Source: Agapanthus africanus (taxonomy: Eukaryota > Streptophyta > Magnoliopsida > Asparagales > Amaryllidaceae). Taken from it: a stretch of 64,000 nt of DNA. Position 1 is the first letter of the stretch; each line of letters opens with the position of its first letter. A program made the position numbers and the translations under genes. The notes under the pieces are model-generated. The model saw only the letters and a program-made list of their open reading frames with translations. It did no database searches and was not told the DNA's origin. Location of the stretch: NCBI GenBank assembly GCA_030015575.1, contig CM057344.1, positions 591,922,410 to 591,986,409 of the forward strand. Direction: 5' to 3'. Positions 32,340 through 43,946 of the stretch are shown here, in pieces.

Positions 32340-35300
32340 TGTCACGACCCAAAATTTGGCACGTGACGGCCCTAATACTACGCCACGCCTAAAGACGTAA
32401 CGCAGTAAAAGAAAGCCAAAACTCAGAAATCTAAACCAAGAAAATACGGAAAAGATAATATAAGTTTTTGAAACATTTGAAATCGCAACCTAAATTCTTT
32501 AAAAGTCCCACTTTCTATATTTAAAATTTTGGCAGCACCTCCTTTATAAAAAATAGCCCCCAAAAGGGTACAACAATAAAGATAAATAAAGCATTCCCAA
32601 ACGGGAGCAAATAAACGCCCAAAGGAGGAAAACAACCACATAACAAGTATACGACACCGTAGCGAAGAAATAAAGACAAAAGAGATAAAGCTGTATATAT
32701 GACAACAAAGTCACAAATAATATACAATATCGTTCTCACCAAGTCTCTAAGTCAACGACATAATAGTAGATGGAGAGTACAAGATACAACGAATATACAA
32801 TACAAAATACAGATAACCACCAAAACCCACCTAAGCAAAATAGCACACTGTGAGCCGATGCAGTATCTGTAGCAAAACATGATAGATGAATAGCTGAATA
32901 GCCTGCCTCGACTACTCTGGGGAACAACCTGAAACACCTGTGGCACAACGGGGGTGAGTTGCCAACTCGTGAATAGTAGATAACATATGCAGGTAATCGT
33001 AGGAATGCACGTACAGCATGAATCTAAGGTATGCGATTACAGTAATAACATATCATGTGAATGCAGAATAATAGAAAGTACACTAGCAGGTATAATCGAT
33101 ATGTGAAGCAATAATAACATGACAATAGTATGCAATAACCACACAATAAAGATATGAAAAAGTAAATATGCAGCAATCATGAAGGGTACACTAACAGCTA
33201 CTCCGAATACATGGAACAATGCATAAGTGAAAAGGTATAAGGTATGGAGTGAAATATGCCATTCCACGGAATCCTGTCATCGTGGTAGGATCATAATCCA
33301 TCAAGACACTCAAATCCCAATTCCTCAAATCAGCTCCCACGTTGGGCTCTCACATCATATAAGTCTCACGTCTCCTCAATGTACAATATCGAGTAATCTC
33401 CCATATCCCAAATGTACAAATCAGTAATCCCATATGTATGTCCAATATCCAATCTCAGTGAATTACCTAATATACCAAATCAAACTCAAGTAGAATTCTA
33501 ACATCCTAAAGGTATATATTTGCAGAAATAAATATGATGGGGTCAATACACATATATTAGCGTCCCATTCCACTAATATTGGTGTAAGGGTATATATAAG
33601 AACGGCTAAATCCCCTGTTATATATACAAAGGTGTTTAAAGAAAATATCATGAAAACAATGTGCCAAGCATCGACACAGAAACCCTGATAGGTACGTATC
33701 ATACGCTATCCCGAAAGCACGAGTGCCTAGCTCTGACCCTCGCCTTTCAACGTATGCATACGTGCATGACTCCCAACGGTATCTCCATGATCCCCGCCGA
33801 GTCATTAGTACTGTCACCGGTAGGTACTCGCCCGCCTCCAGGCTCAATCGGCAAAATCCATCGATCTTCTTGCCGAGGGGAACCATACCGGGCCCCACCA
33901 TGTACCCTCATACGGCAACCACACCTCGTATGGAGTATATACTCAGAACCGATAAATCTCATGGTGGCTGCGCAAATATCATATCAAGGAAACCGGGTTT
34001 TTCAATGTATGCATAATTTCATGAACTCCCGCGGTTCCCAAATCCAGAAAACATCATGTAAAATCCAAATAAACAATGCGCAAATCCAGGAACAGATATA
34101 TGCGATATATCTGAAATGCGAGCATATAAATGAGAATATGTAGCTGAAACCAGATGTATGCGAAATCAATAAGGTACAGCTGAGTATAGGTGTCTACCTA
34201 TAAGTAAGTGATGTCGTATACCCCCTGGGTATAAGTAAAATATGTGCAAGGTATACCTGTAGCTGTATCGTAAGGTGTATATATACCTATCACTAATAGT
34301 ATGATACACTATAGGTATACCGACAAGCTAGATGTCATGTGTGATAAGCAATACAAATCAATGTCACAAAGTCCCTAACCAAGCAATATAGTATCTATAA
34401 GGGATTGTGTGTGACATGGCAATTATTGACGGTGTGTGTGTAGCATACAATTCGTGCTCGTGCAACATGAACCGTCAATAATATGTGCAGTGTCCTACTA
34501 CTACTACTCCAGGCACACTACATCTACGTAATAAGTTAAAGACGCAATTCTAACAATAACGTAGAATATGCGACAAGCAATAAAATCTCTAGCCCTGACG
34601 CATAACGTCATGCGGACGATTCCCCTGTAGATATTAAATCTACTCACCAACGCTCCATGCTAGGTGAAACCTACAACCTGTTTCCCCTTTGCAGCAGTGT
34701 TCGTAGTCCCTGCCTGCGAACCTGCAACATTAACAATAAAACAATATATATTAATAATAACCTAAAATACTTACAATCTACACGGACTAATATAACACAC
34801 CTACATACACTAAAGGATTCGTATTGTAGCTAACACGTATAGCTACACTACGAAACCAACTTAGCGCAACGGTAACACGTAACACGCATCGTATCGGATA
34901 ACGTATCGCACGAAATGAAACACAAGAAAGAGGCAAAATGATCCCAGATTTTTCTGTGCTAACCAATTATAAAAATTGCAAGTACCATGAGCCTATACAT
35001 AACCCCAGAGACCCCCTACACCAAAACCCCAACCCTAATTCCCCAGTCTGGCCGCAAATTGCGGCCAGATTTAATAAATCTGCGGCCATGACGAGGTGAA
35101 ATTGGCTCGAATTTGGTGGGTAGGTTCTATATCTCTATACTAGGCTACTTTCCAGTCAATTTTTGCAACACACTTTTAGTTTCACAGCAGATCATCACCA
35201 TAAAACGACACTAAAAATACGGTTTTTATCCGAAACGATACGATACGCGACAAAAACAGCAACTTTAAAGCTAAGCTACACAAAAATAACTTAAACAATA

Positions 35301-35910
35301 GCAAAGAAACATTACCTAAACAAAAGAAGCCAAAGATCCAAGCTTTGAGCACTCCAAGGCATCCATGAGGGAAAATGTGAAGAAAATTGTGATTTTTGTG
35401 AACTTTTGATGAATTGTGATGGATTTGTGAAGAGGGAAGAGGAAGTGTTCAGAATTTTGAGAGAGAGAATAAGATAAAGAAATGAGGAAGAGAAAAAGAA
35501 AGAGAAGAGATGAAGAAGAGAGAGAGGTGAGTGTAGGGAGAATGAGAGAGTGAGTGTATCATGCATTAATTACACACCATACCTCTTCATTAATGCACCA
35601 TGCTCACACAAAATAATATATCTCTCTTTCTCACTCAAAACACAAAAGGAAAATGCTTAAGGAAAAGATTAAAGAAAGGGTTAGGATAAGCAAAGGATTA
35701 AGATTAAGGTTAATGGTCATGGTTGCTATGACTAAGATTAGCACAAACAACCCTCACCTTTACGTGCACACGTGCGCGCATGCTTATAACAAATAATAAT
35801 AAATTATTAATTAAATGTTATAAAATGTGAGGAACCCAAATTGGTAAACTTTTTACAGTAAACCCGCATTAACATCTAAACGAACACTAACCGAAATCTA
35901 AGGCGTTACA
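32340..35910 (-). repeat. Nested Tekay-like element 5' LTR (3571 bp)
   Basis: Direct repeat partner of 24799-28367. It has one fewer stop in a plus-strand frame (33661-34143, 160 codons), but this is a single-base difference within an LTR and not evidence of a gene. Confidence 0.95.
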
Positions 35911-35960
35911 CTGTTCATGTCAAAATTACTTATATTGTCAATGTTTGATTGTCTAGCTGT

Positions 35961-36350
35961 TGGTGATGCGTCCACATCAGGGACATAGGCCACTCCCGCA
36001 CCTCCAGGCATGTTTATATACCATATAGTGCATGTATATTGATTTAGAATGCTATATCATAAATATACACACATTCCTTTTGCTCTTACTTAGATAATCA
36101 TTTTTTTATTGTCTAGCTGTAGGTGGCGCCTCCACATCTCGGGCAGAGGCTACCACCGCACCTGCGGGTATGTTTATATATCCTATAGTGCATGAATATT
36201 GATTTAGAATGTTATATTATTGATCTACACATTCTTTTTGAAATTACTTATATAATCTATTTTTAATTGTCTAATTATAGGTGGTGCGTCCACATCTGAC
36301 ACATGGGCCACTCCCGCCACTTCCGTACCCTCCGCTTAGTCTGTAGGTTA
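35961..36350 (+). repeat. Tandem exon-intron units (~160 bp) of the CACTA second gene
   Basis: Three units start at about 35963, 36123 and 36281. Each holds a ~45 bp exon-like segment encoding a G-x-A-S-T-S ... A-T-x-A pattern and an intron-like segment with GTATGTTTATATA-type start and TTGTCTA...AG end. A fourth, divergent unit is split by the Tekay-like insertion (24713-24798 plus 35916-35961). Confidence 0.85.
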
Positions 36351-36445
36351 GTATGAATAAATATAAAATATTTATTCATTTTACATATCCTATAAAGAAT
36401 AAATATGAAATTCATGGAAATTTAGCATCAATTTTTATTTTCTAG

Positions 36446-38569
36446 TTGGAGGGGATGCATCAGCATCCGGTTCACCGGCTGTTCCTCACCGGAGGAACTA
36501 TCTTCCCGCTCGTGCTGCTGCCCGGGCCCAGGCTCGTGCTTTAGTCACCGAAGGTATATATCACACTTCAATTATCGTTAAACCTTGATTTCTTAATTCA
36601 ACTTTGTCTTAATATTGATTGTCTTGATATTTCTTGCAGACGCAGGGCCTCCCCATCCCGAGAGGAAGACTCGAGGCCTGAATCAGTCCCACAAGCTGAG
36701 GCCCGACAGAGCTAGGGGGAGGCAACATTCCCCCTCTTTTTTACCCCTGATTATCGCTATACCGGAGATCATGCCGAGAGGTTCGGCCGGTATATGGGTG
36801 ATGGGAGCCGGCTCGTGAAGAACTATCCACTTCACATTGAGTGGGGCGACCAGCACCGGCGCTCATTCGTCCTCTTCTAGGATCAGGCTCGGGTATTAAT
36901 ATATATTTTCATCTGATTTATCCAATATATATATTATTGACACTTGCAATCTAATAACAATGTTTTTTTTTGTATTTTTAGTTGGATTACGATTTTCAGC
37001 TTGTACCCGACCCTGATCACCCTGGGAGGGTGCTCGATCTTCACGCTCTGTACAATGGTCTGATGAAGAACATGCAGACGAAGGTCCGATACAACAGGAA
37101 TGAGCTGAAGACTGCTATTCCCTGTGGATGGCGACCCCCGAGGCAGAGAGAGCGGCCCTCCTATCTACTCCGGCCTTTGCGAGAGTCAACGTAGATACAT
37201 GGCCTCTATTGTGCGAATATTTCGACTCTCATCGCAAATAGGTATGTATTTTAAATGTAATTCATTGTTTAGTATATAATTTATTTTTTTGTGTTGCTTA
37301 ATTAGAAAACTAAATGTGAATGTGTTATGCAGAAACATGCCGATCAAAATAAAGAGAATAGGAAGTCGGCGAAGAGGAGTCGCCCCACTTATACAGGTGG
37401 CTTGAGGAATATTACTCATGCCATGGAGTTATCGGTAAATTACAATAGACCGGCCTTTGTGATATAATGTAATATTAAGAGTTATTTTCTAATATTGCAG
37501 AGAGCTCAGACCCTGGCGCAATGTGGTACATCGAGCGTGCTATCCGCATATCTTGCCGTCCACGGCACCTCGACAGATCCCGCCACGGGCGAGCTTCGAT
37601 ACCCCGACGCCGCTACCCAGGAGTATTGCGTAAGTCTTAATATTTATTCAACCCCTATTTGAAATTTTAGTTTTGAAAGGTTCAAATTTAAATGATATAC
37701 TTATATTTTACTTGTTAATGTGGGTGTAGGAGCGGGTGGTTGAGCAGGCCGCGGCATCAGGGATCGATTTTACCGGACAGAACGATCCGATGCTGCTGAC
37801 CCTAGTCCTGGACGCCGCACATGGAGGGCACCACGGAGGTTGGGAGAGAGGCCGGGGACTGGGCCCTAGCAGGGCCCATATGAGGTTGGACTCCACTCCG
37901 GCGGTTACTTCCTCCGTCTCCAGTGAGCGATGTTTCCAGCAAGAACTGGAGAGCTTGAAGGCCACCATTCAGGAGTTAAAGGAGATGTTGGTATGTATAC
38001 TACTTAATAGTAAAATATTATGTCATATTATAGATAGCAACATATCCAATATTAGTACGTAGCCTGAGCTTATTTGGTTGTAGACTTAGCTTTGATTAAT
38101 CATACATACATATCTAATTAAAATAAACTACGATTTTCCAAACTAGATATCCAAACGAGGCCGAAGTCCCTAAGTATGCATAGATTGGGGTTTCGAAATA
38201 ACTTGATAATGATATGAAATCGACTAATACACAGTTCTTACTCGTTTATTACACACGTAGGTCCAGACGCGACAGGGTACATCGGCCGAGCCTCCACATG
38301 CATCTCCTTAGGCCGCGGCTCCGTAAGCCACTACATCGGCTGCGGTTCCGCAGACAGCTCCTATAGATCCACTGCCCGCTCAGACTCCCACAGCTGCAGC
38401 TCCGCAAGCCACTACCTCGGCGGTGGTTGTGCAGACCACTCCTACAGCTCCACAGCCTGCTCAGACTCCCGCACACTCCGCATTGCATGATTTATTGACT
38501 CAGGGTATATCCGAGGAGCAGGCGCGCCAGATTATGGCGTTTATCAGAGGTGGAGCTGGATCGAACTAG
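36446..38569 (+). pseudogene. CACTA second gene (TNPA / plant transposase_24-like), multi-exon
   Basis: Proposed exons with good splice sites: 36446-36553, 36640-36892, 36982-37241, 37333-37434, 37501-37629, 37730-37990 and 38261-38569. Text includes RKTRGLNQSHKLRP, then after a frameshift near 36740 GDHAERFGRYMGDGSRLV and HIEWGDQHRRSFVLF, LDYDFQLVPD, ADQNKENRKSAKRSRP, TLAQCGTSSVLSAYL, a coiled-coil-like ELESLKATIQELKEML and a Pro/Ala/Gln/Thr-rich end. The order fits the second protein of plant CACTA elements (Ptta/En/Spm transposase family), thought to bind subterminal repeats. TAG codons near 36878 and in the last exon break it. Confidence 0.75.
38261..38569 (+). pseudogene. Last exon of the CACTA second gene
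   Basis: It encodes a repetitive segment with two copies of an ATTSA...QTPT-type unit of about 75 bp, then LLTQGISEEQARQIMAF and the stop TAG at 38567-38569. Two internal stops (TAG and TAA, both after Pro) fit C-to-T changes of Gln codons. It is preceded by an ACACACGTAG acceptor. Confidence 0.65.
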
Positions 38570-38844
38570 GATAGCTTTTTGATTCTTATATTTTAAACAT
38601 GTATTTATTTATATGATACATATTGTATTATATTTTGGACGATATTGATATTGATGGTGTTTGCGTGTTTATATTGATATCATATTCTGCTTGTTGATTT
38701 CTTTTGTATATTATGCATGAGATGTGATTATGAATACGATATATGTTCTACGTGCTGATTAATTTTATATATGATGTATATATTATTGTGCATAGGGCGA
38801 GAAAAAAATAGGCAGCCCTTTTTTTTAAAAACACTGATAATATG
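38570..38844 (+). other. CACTA 3' untranslated region
   Basis: AT-rich stretch between the last exon and the right subterminal repeats. No open frame. Confidence 0.55.
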
Positions 38845-39392
38845 TACCTACGGATTAATCCGTAGGGCCCAACATTGCCCCTACAGATTTATCCGTATGG
38901 GAAAAATATCAGGATACCTGATATTTTGCCCCTATGATCTCAGTAATAGGGGTTACACTTGTCCCTACGGATATATCCGTAGGGGAAAACAAATGCCCCT
39001 ACACAGGTATCCGTAAGGACAAAATATTAGGATACCTGATATTTTGTCCCTACACATCCAGACCTACGCACTTATCCGTAGGGGCAACTATTTGTCCCTA
39101 CGGATAAGTCCGTAGGGACACCTAATTTATTTTATAAACAGATAAATTAAATAAATTTTTTGTCCCTACAGCCTAATCCGTAGGGACAAATGGACCTACA
39201 CATTACTCCGTAGGAGCAAGTTTTTGACCGTAGGGGCAAGTTTTTGACCGTAGGGTCATGTTCAAGGCTAAGACTTGCACCTACGGCGTTTGCACCTATA
39301 AGGTATTTTATTGCCCTTACGGATATATCCGTAGGGACAGTGGTTTGCTCCTACGGATAAATCCGTAGGGGTAACCCCTATTTGTAGTAGTG
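38845..39392. repeat. CACTA right end: about ten subterminal palindromes and terminal inverted repeat
   Basis: CCTACGGA...TCCGTAGG palindromes occur near 38847, 38878, 38963, 38995, 39061, 39094, 39166, 39191, 39313 and 39349. The end is CCCCTATTTGTAGTAGTG. The right side has about three times as many copies as the left. In En/Spm-type elements such repeats bind the second transposon protein. Confidence 0.92.
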
Positions 39393-39750
39393 GTTGTTTC
39401 CTCTTAGAATTTTTTTTAATATGAAAAATAAGATCAAACAAAATCTAAAACAGTAAAAACTAATTTTTATTTTTTTACATGCGGCGCAAAGAATCCTCCA
39501 AAAACTATTAGTTGGAAAAATCAAGATTAGGGAAGAATGAGAACTTACCTAAAGTCTAGATCTAAAATCTGTCTGTGGACGAGCAACATTGAGGATTTTA
39601 GACCAAAGACGGTTGAAGCACGTGTTGAAAGTTCGTCTCGTTTTCTGAAATAAAAAATAGAGATTCGCAGAATCAAATAAAGTAAGATAAATCTAATTTA
39701 ACCTAAATAAAAAACTAAAACTTGAATTTAAAAGTAATTAAACTACACCT
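39393..39750 (-). other. Athila 5' leader, outer part
   Basis: Non-coding sequence between the CACTA insertion and the primer site, continuing the leader seen at 19418-19916. Confidence 0.7.
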
Positions 39751-39767
39751 CACCGGCAACGGCGCCA
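39751..39767 (-). other. Primer-binding site, tRNA-Asp type (Athila)
   Basis: The minus strand reads TGGCGCCGTTGCCGGTG. This is the primer site known for Athila-lineage elements, with one difference from the common TGGCGCCGTTGCCGGGG. It lies six bases inside the LTR. Confidence 0.92.
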
Positions 39768-39773
39768 AAAACT

Positions 39774-41269
39774 TGATAGAGACTTTTATAGTTCTCCAAA
39801 ATAAACCGCAAGTATACAGATTAATCACCAATAGTACTTGAGGATCATTCCCATGAATAGGTATGTTAATTTAAATTTACAAACAAGTTAAAGAAAAGAT
39901 TTGATTTTTAATAAAATAAAATTGCAATAATTTAGAAATGCAGAAATTTAAAAGCAAGGAAATTTTAAAAAATTGTTTTACTTATAAAAGGAATATCCAG
40001 GGTTTTGATTTACTTTTCTAATGTGGTGGTTTAAATGATATCTTTAGTTCTTTTTTTCTAGTTTTAATTAATTATTTATCAACAACATAAAAGAATAAGA
40101 TGAATTGATTATGATTTAATTTTATTCTATCAATTATGCTATCTCATTTAGATTTAATTAAAACCCTAATTCTTGTTTCTTAACTTAACCTATGATTAAC
40201 CGTCTATGTGTATGTATAGGCCATGAATCTACAAATAACATGTTCTAGGTTTTATTCTAGATTAGATTAATTACTAGATTAGAATATTAAAGATCTATAC
40301 TTTATTCTTACCGTCCTTAATTAAATTTCTAGACGTCATCTATCATGAACTTAATTAGATTTTAGGTTTTCTAATCTATCCAATATTTTTTATTAAAGGC
40401 ATCAACTTTTTAATCATAAAAATTACTTTTTTAGATTAGAACAAGAGAAATATAAAGATCTAATAACATTCATATTAAAGCAAAGAACATAAAGAGAAGA
40501 AAAATATCCACAACATTAGATGCAAACCAAAAAACCTAGACTACTAAATTAGCCACACATATTGAAAATAAAAGATCTAAATTTTATTAATGGCATAAAA
40601 GAACTTACAAATTGCTGATCCCTCTCTGGAAAACCCTAGTTCGAAAGTAATGAGAGAGATACCTCAAACCCTAGAATTACATCTCAATATATAGGGCTAA
40701 GGAAATTTGAAGAACAAGTAATAAAAGATACAAGAGAATCAAATTTTTCCTAAAAATCTCAAATTCTAAACATGGAATTCTAGATGCCTCTGTTGGGTGC
40801 TGCTCCATGTATTTAGAAATTTTGAAAGACGAAACCCTACAGCTCGTATCGATGCATGTGAAAAGCCAATCATGCCCCTGAAAAATCAGATCGAAAGGCC
40901 CCAAAACGACCGCGCATCCACCGCCACTTGACTTGATGCGCCGTGAATCCGCTGCCGTTTTCTAGCGTCATGTCTCCAGTTTTTTTGTGTATTTTCTTTG
41001 CCGCTTTAGAGGATGAGCATATAATATCTTGAATATCTCGCTGTCTTTTTGCAGTTGCGTGGATCCTCAGATTGTCACCAAATCAAGCAGTTTTGATTTG
41101 ATCTCTCACTTTGATTAGGCCTCTTAAATTGATTTGGCTGAATTTAAAGCTGCAAAATATCTCAATAAATCTTTTATTAGCATCTATTTTAGTTAGGAAA
41201 ATATTTAAACTAATTAACTCATAATTATCCCATTTATTATTTAAGATACATAAAATTGTGTTTTTAACA
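39774..41269 (-). repeat. Athila 5' LTR (about 1.5 kb)
   Basis: The inner end is fixed by the primer site. The outer end is set at a TTTTTAACA|G junction giving TG...CA ends, which is a guess because the partner LTR is outside the window. A later end near 41322 is also possible. It is AT-rich with no open frame. Confidence 0.65.
40686..40694 (-). promoter_or_regulatory. Athila LTR TATA-like box
   Basis: Minus strand CTATATATTGAG about 580 bp inside the proposed LTR outer end, positioned as a U3 promoter would be. Confidence 0.4.
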
Positions 41270-41364
41270 GTTAAATCTATAAATGATCTTAAATTATGAT
41301 TTATTGCATTTATTAATTAACAAAAGATAGGGAAAAACTAGTAAAATTTATGCAATAAATTAGA

Positions 41365-43139
41365 CCGATCAGCGACCTAGAGGTCGATATCCCGAGTCGA
41401 AGTAAGATTCCGACATGAGGCATATATTCTGAGATGAAGCATGATTCCGAAGCTTGGTTGGTTCCGGGGCGAAGCATAATTCTGACACGATGCATATATT
41501 CCGAGATGAAGAATGATTCTGACACTCAGTTGGTTCCGTGGTGAAGCATAATTCCGATATGGGAGCAAATATTCCGACATGAAACATGATTCCGATGGGG
41601 AGGGGGTTCTAGGACGAAGTATAATTCTGACACGGGAGCAGATATTTCGAGACAAAGTATGATACCGATGCGAGATTCTGGGGCGAAATATAATTTCGAC
41701 ATGGGGCATATATTCTGAGACGAAACATGATTCCGACGCAAGGTTCTGGGACAAAGCACAATTCCGACATGGGGGTAGATATTCTAAGGTGGAGATTGAT
41801 TATGGGGTGGAGTTTGATTCCGAGGAGCGGAGCATAATTCCCTGGTGGAGTATGATTCCAAGGTCCGGAGCATAATTCCGAGGCGAAGCATAATTCCGAA
41901 ACCATCATTCCAAGGTGGAGCATAATTCTAGGAGTGGAGCATAATTCCGGGAGTGGGTTGGTTTCGGGTGGAGCATAATTCCAAGTGATAAGCATAATTC
42001 CGACAATGTGAGCAGGTATTTCGAGATGAAGCATGATTCCGACGCAGATTGGTTCCGGGGCAAAGCATAATTTCGGCACGAGAGCAAATATTCCGAGACG
42101 AAGCATGATTCCGACGTGGGTTGTTTCTTGGGTGAAGCATAATTCCGACACGGGAGAAGATATTTTGAGACGAAGCACAATTCCGACATGAGAGTAGTTA
42201 TTCCGAGACGAAGCATGATTTCAATACGGGGCACATATTATGAGACAGAGCATGGTTCCGACGTAGAGGTAGACATTCTAAGACGGTGAATGGTTTCGAC
42301 GCAGAGGTTGATTCTGGGATGAAGTGTGATTCCGTCACGGAAGGCAGTTGGTTGACTTGACTCCGATGCGAAGCATGATTCTGATAGGGAGGTATACATT
42401 CTGGGAAGAAGCTTGGTTCTGACGCAGAGGTTGATTCCGAGGCGAAGCATAATTCTGACAGGGATGGAAGATACTCCAAGGCGAAGCATGATTCCGACGC
42501 GGGGTATATATTCTGAGACATAGTATGGTTCCGACATAGAGGTTGATTTCGGGATGAAGTATGATTCCGTCACAGAAGGCAGTTGGTTGACTTGACATCG
42601 AGGTGAAGTATGATTTTGACAGGGTGGTAAACATTCTGGGACGAAGTATGGTTCTGACACGGAGGTTGATTCCGAGGCGAAGCATGATTCCAATGCAGTT
42701 TGGTTCTTGGGTGAAGCATAATTCTGACATGGGAGCAGATTTTCCGAGATGAATAATGATTCTGATAGGGGGCATATATTCTGAGACCGAGCATGGCTCC
42801 GACGCAAAGGCATACATTCTGAGACAAAGTATGGTTTTGACGCAGAGATTGATTCCAGGACGAAGTACGATTCCGTCACGGAAGGCGGTTAGTTGATTTG
42901 ACTCCGAGGCGAAGCATGATTCCGATAGGGAGGTAGACATTTTGAGACGAAGCATGATTCCGACGCAGAGGTTAATTCCGAAGCGAAACATGATTCCGTC
43001 ATGGAAGGTGGTTGGTTGACTTGACTCTGAGAAGCTTGATTCCGACGGAGAGGTCGTTGGTTGACTTGACTTCGAGACGATGCATGATTCAGACAGGGAG
43101 GTAGACGCAGTATGGTTCCGACGCAAAGGTTGATTCCGA
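41365..43139. repeat. Minisatellite of degenerate ~37 bp units
   Basis: The repeating unit is GAAGCATGATTCCGACGC, then GGGAGGTAGATATTCCGAGAC-like text, 36-38 bp long and repeated for about 1.8 kb. Units with CCGTCACGGAAGGCAGTTGG and GTTGACTTGACTCCGAGG inserts recur at about 42327, 42564, 42869 and 42987, suggesting a loose higher-order pattern. Long minus-strand frames (up to 263 codons) occur because the unit has few stops on that strand and do not indicate proteins. Confidence 0.92.
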
Positions 43140-43946
43140 GGCGATGTTAGTGATATATTCCCTAGAGGCCATTATTGTATAATACAGGATTGTATATTAC
43201 ATTTTGGATGCTTGGGATATATACATGTATAATAACAATCTTGCTCAATATGATAGTATGCTATCTGGTTTGTATCTATCTTAACATGTGTATATGTTTC
43301 TTTTAACGTATCGCTAATACACGTTGATAGAGCCCGTAAGATCTTTACTTGACTACCAGTGTTGTGATGGCAGTCACACTAGTGGGGGCTAAGTAGTCTA
43401 TAAGCACATCCTTAAACATGTTCCTAGTCGTAGGATTATCGAGACTGGGTATCGATACTCCATAGTAGATTAGTGTATATGTTTCTTATCCTCGTCAGGG
43501 GAGATGGCCTGTCCCGCAGCCATTGGTATACGGTACCAAAGATAGTATACATGTGCTAATTAGGTTATGAGTTACACTGGACAGACTTGTTGGGAACTGC
43601 TGGTTGGTATTATACTTTTCGTCGGATAGCAGTTCTCTGGTGACATGAGTATAGGTTAGTCCGTTGACTTGACATCACTATTAGTCTCGAATGTGTTCCC
43701 ACTGTACTTAGATTATTATCCTACCACGGCTTTAAAGAGTCGTGCAAATAGGTAGTAGTTGGGTGCAGTCTCGAAGCACTTGGAGGCAGTAAGTGATAGA
43801 AGGGATTCTTCTTTCCCGTTATTGGGAGTTGATATCATGCTGTGTACGGTTGGCTGATACTATAGGTCTCTGGCCAAGGAAAGTGAGATTTATTGCTAGG
43901 TACACCAATAGTTTCTCAGGTTGTATCGGGTTCCACACTGACATGA

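Larger units (their letters stand above)
24799..35910 (-). mobile_element. Second Tekay-like Ty3/gypsy element, nested in the CACTA intron
   Basis: It is 11,112 bp with direct LTRs of 3.57 kb (24799-28367 and 32340-35910), TG...CA ends and a perfect TSD. The primer site (minus strand TGGTTTCAGAGC) and the polypurine tract are in the expected places. Internal coding is minus strand: gag is fairly open, but protease, RT, RNase H and integrase are only recognisable in scraps. In the first 110 LTR bases the copies differ at four positions, so the LTRs are far better preserved than the proteins. It was probably already defective when it moved. Confidence 0.95.
19917..39392 (+). mobile_element. CACTA (En/Spm) DNA transposon carrying a nested retrotransposon
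   Basis: Left end CACTACTAAAATAGG and right end (reverse complement) CACTACTAAATAGG-like, exactly CACTACAAATAGGGG after CACTA: both ends begin CACTACTA on their outward strands. A 3-bp TSD flanks them. Subterminal regions hold many CCTACGGA...TCCGTAGG palindromes, which are transposase-binding-type repeats in this superfamily. Two plus-strand genes are recognisable: a TNPD-like transposase with its catalytic middle missing and a second multi-exon gene. Total length is 19,476 bp, or about 8.4 kb without the nested Tekay-like element (24799-35910). Nonsense codons in both genes make it non-autonomous. Confidence 0.95.
1..41269 (-). mobile_element. Athila-type Ty3/gypsy element, split by three nested insertions; 3' end off the window
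   Basis: Coding order on the minus strand from right to left is LTR, tRNA-Asp-type primer site, gag, protease, RT, RNase H and integrase. It is interrupted by a Tekay-like element (259-10724), a 3.3 kb LTR-type element (13648-16991) and a CACTA transposon (19917-39392). Removing each insertion plus one TSD copy gives a continuous element of about 8 kb in this window. Athila assignment rests on the tRNA-Asp primer site, the DLGA protease motif and integrase text typical of that lineage. The 3' LTR is not present, so the LTR pair cannot be compared. The right edge at 41269 is inferred from a TG...CA end only. Confidence 0.85.

Noticed and set aside
33661-34143. 160-codon plus-strand frame
   Set aside because: It lies inside an LTR, and the matching LTR has a stop in the same place.
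42335-43126. 263-codon minus-strand open frame and several others nearby
   Set aside because: They run through a degenerate ~37 bp tandem repeat in all three frames; the openness is a property of the unit, not a protein.
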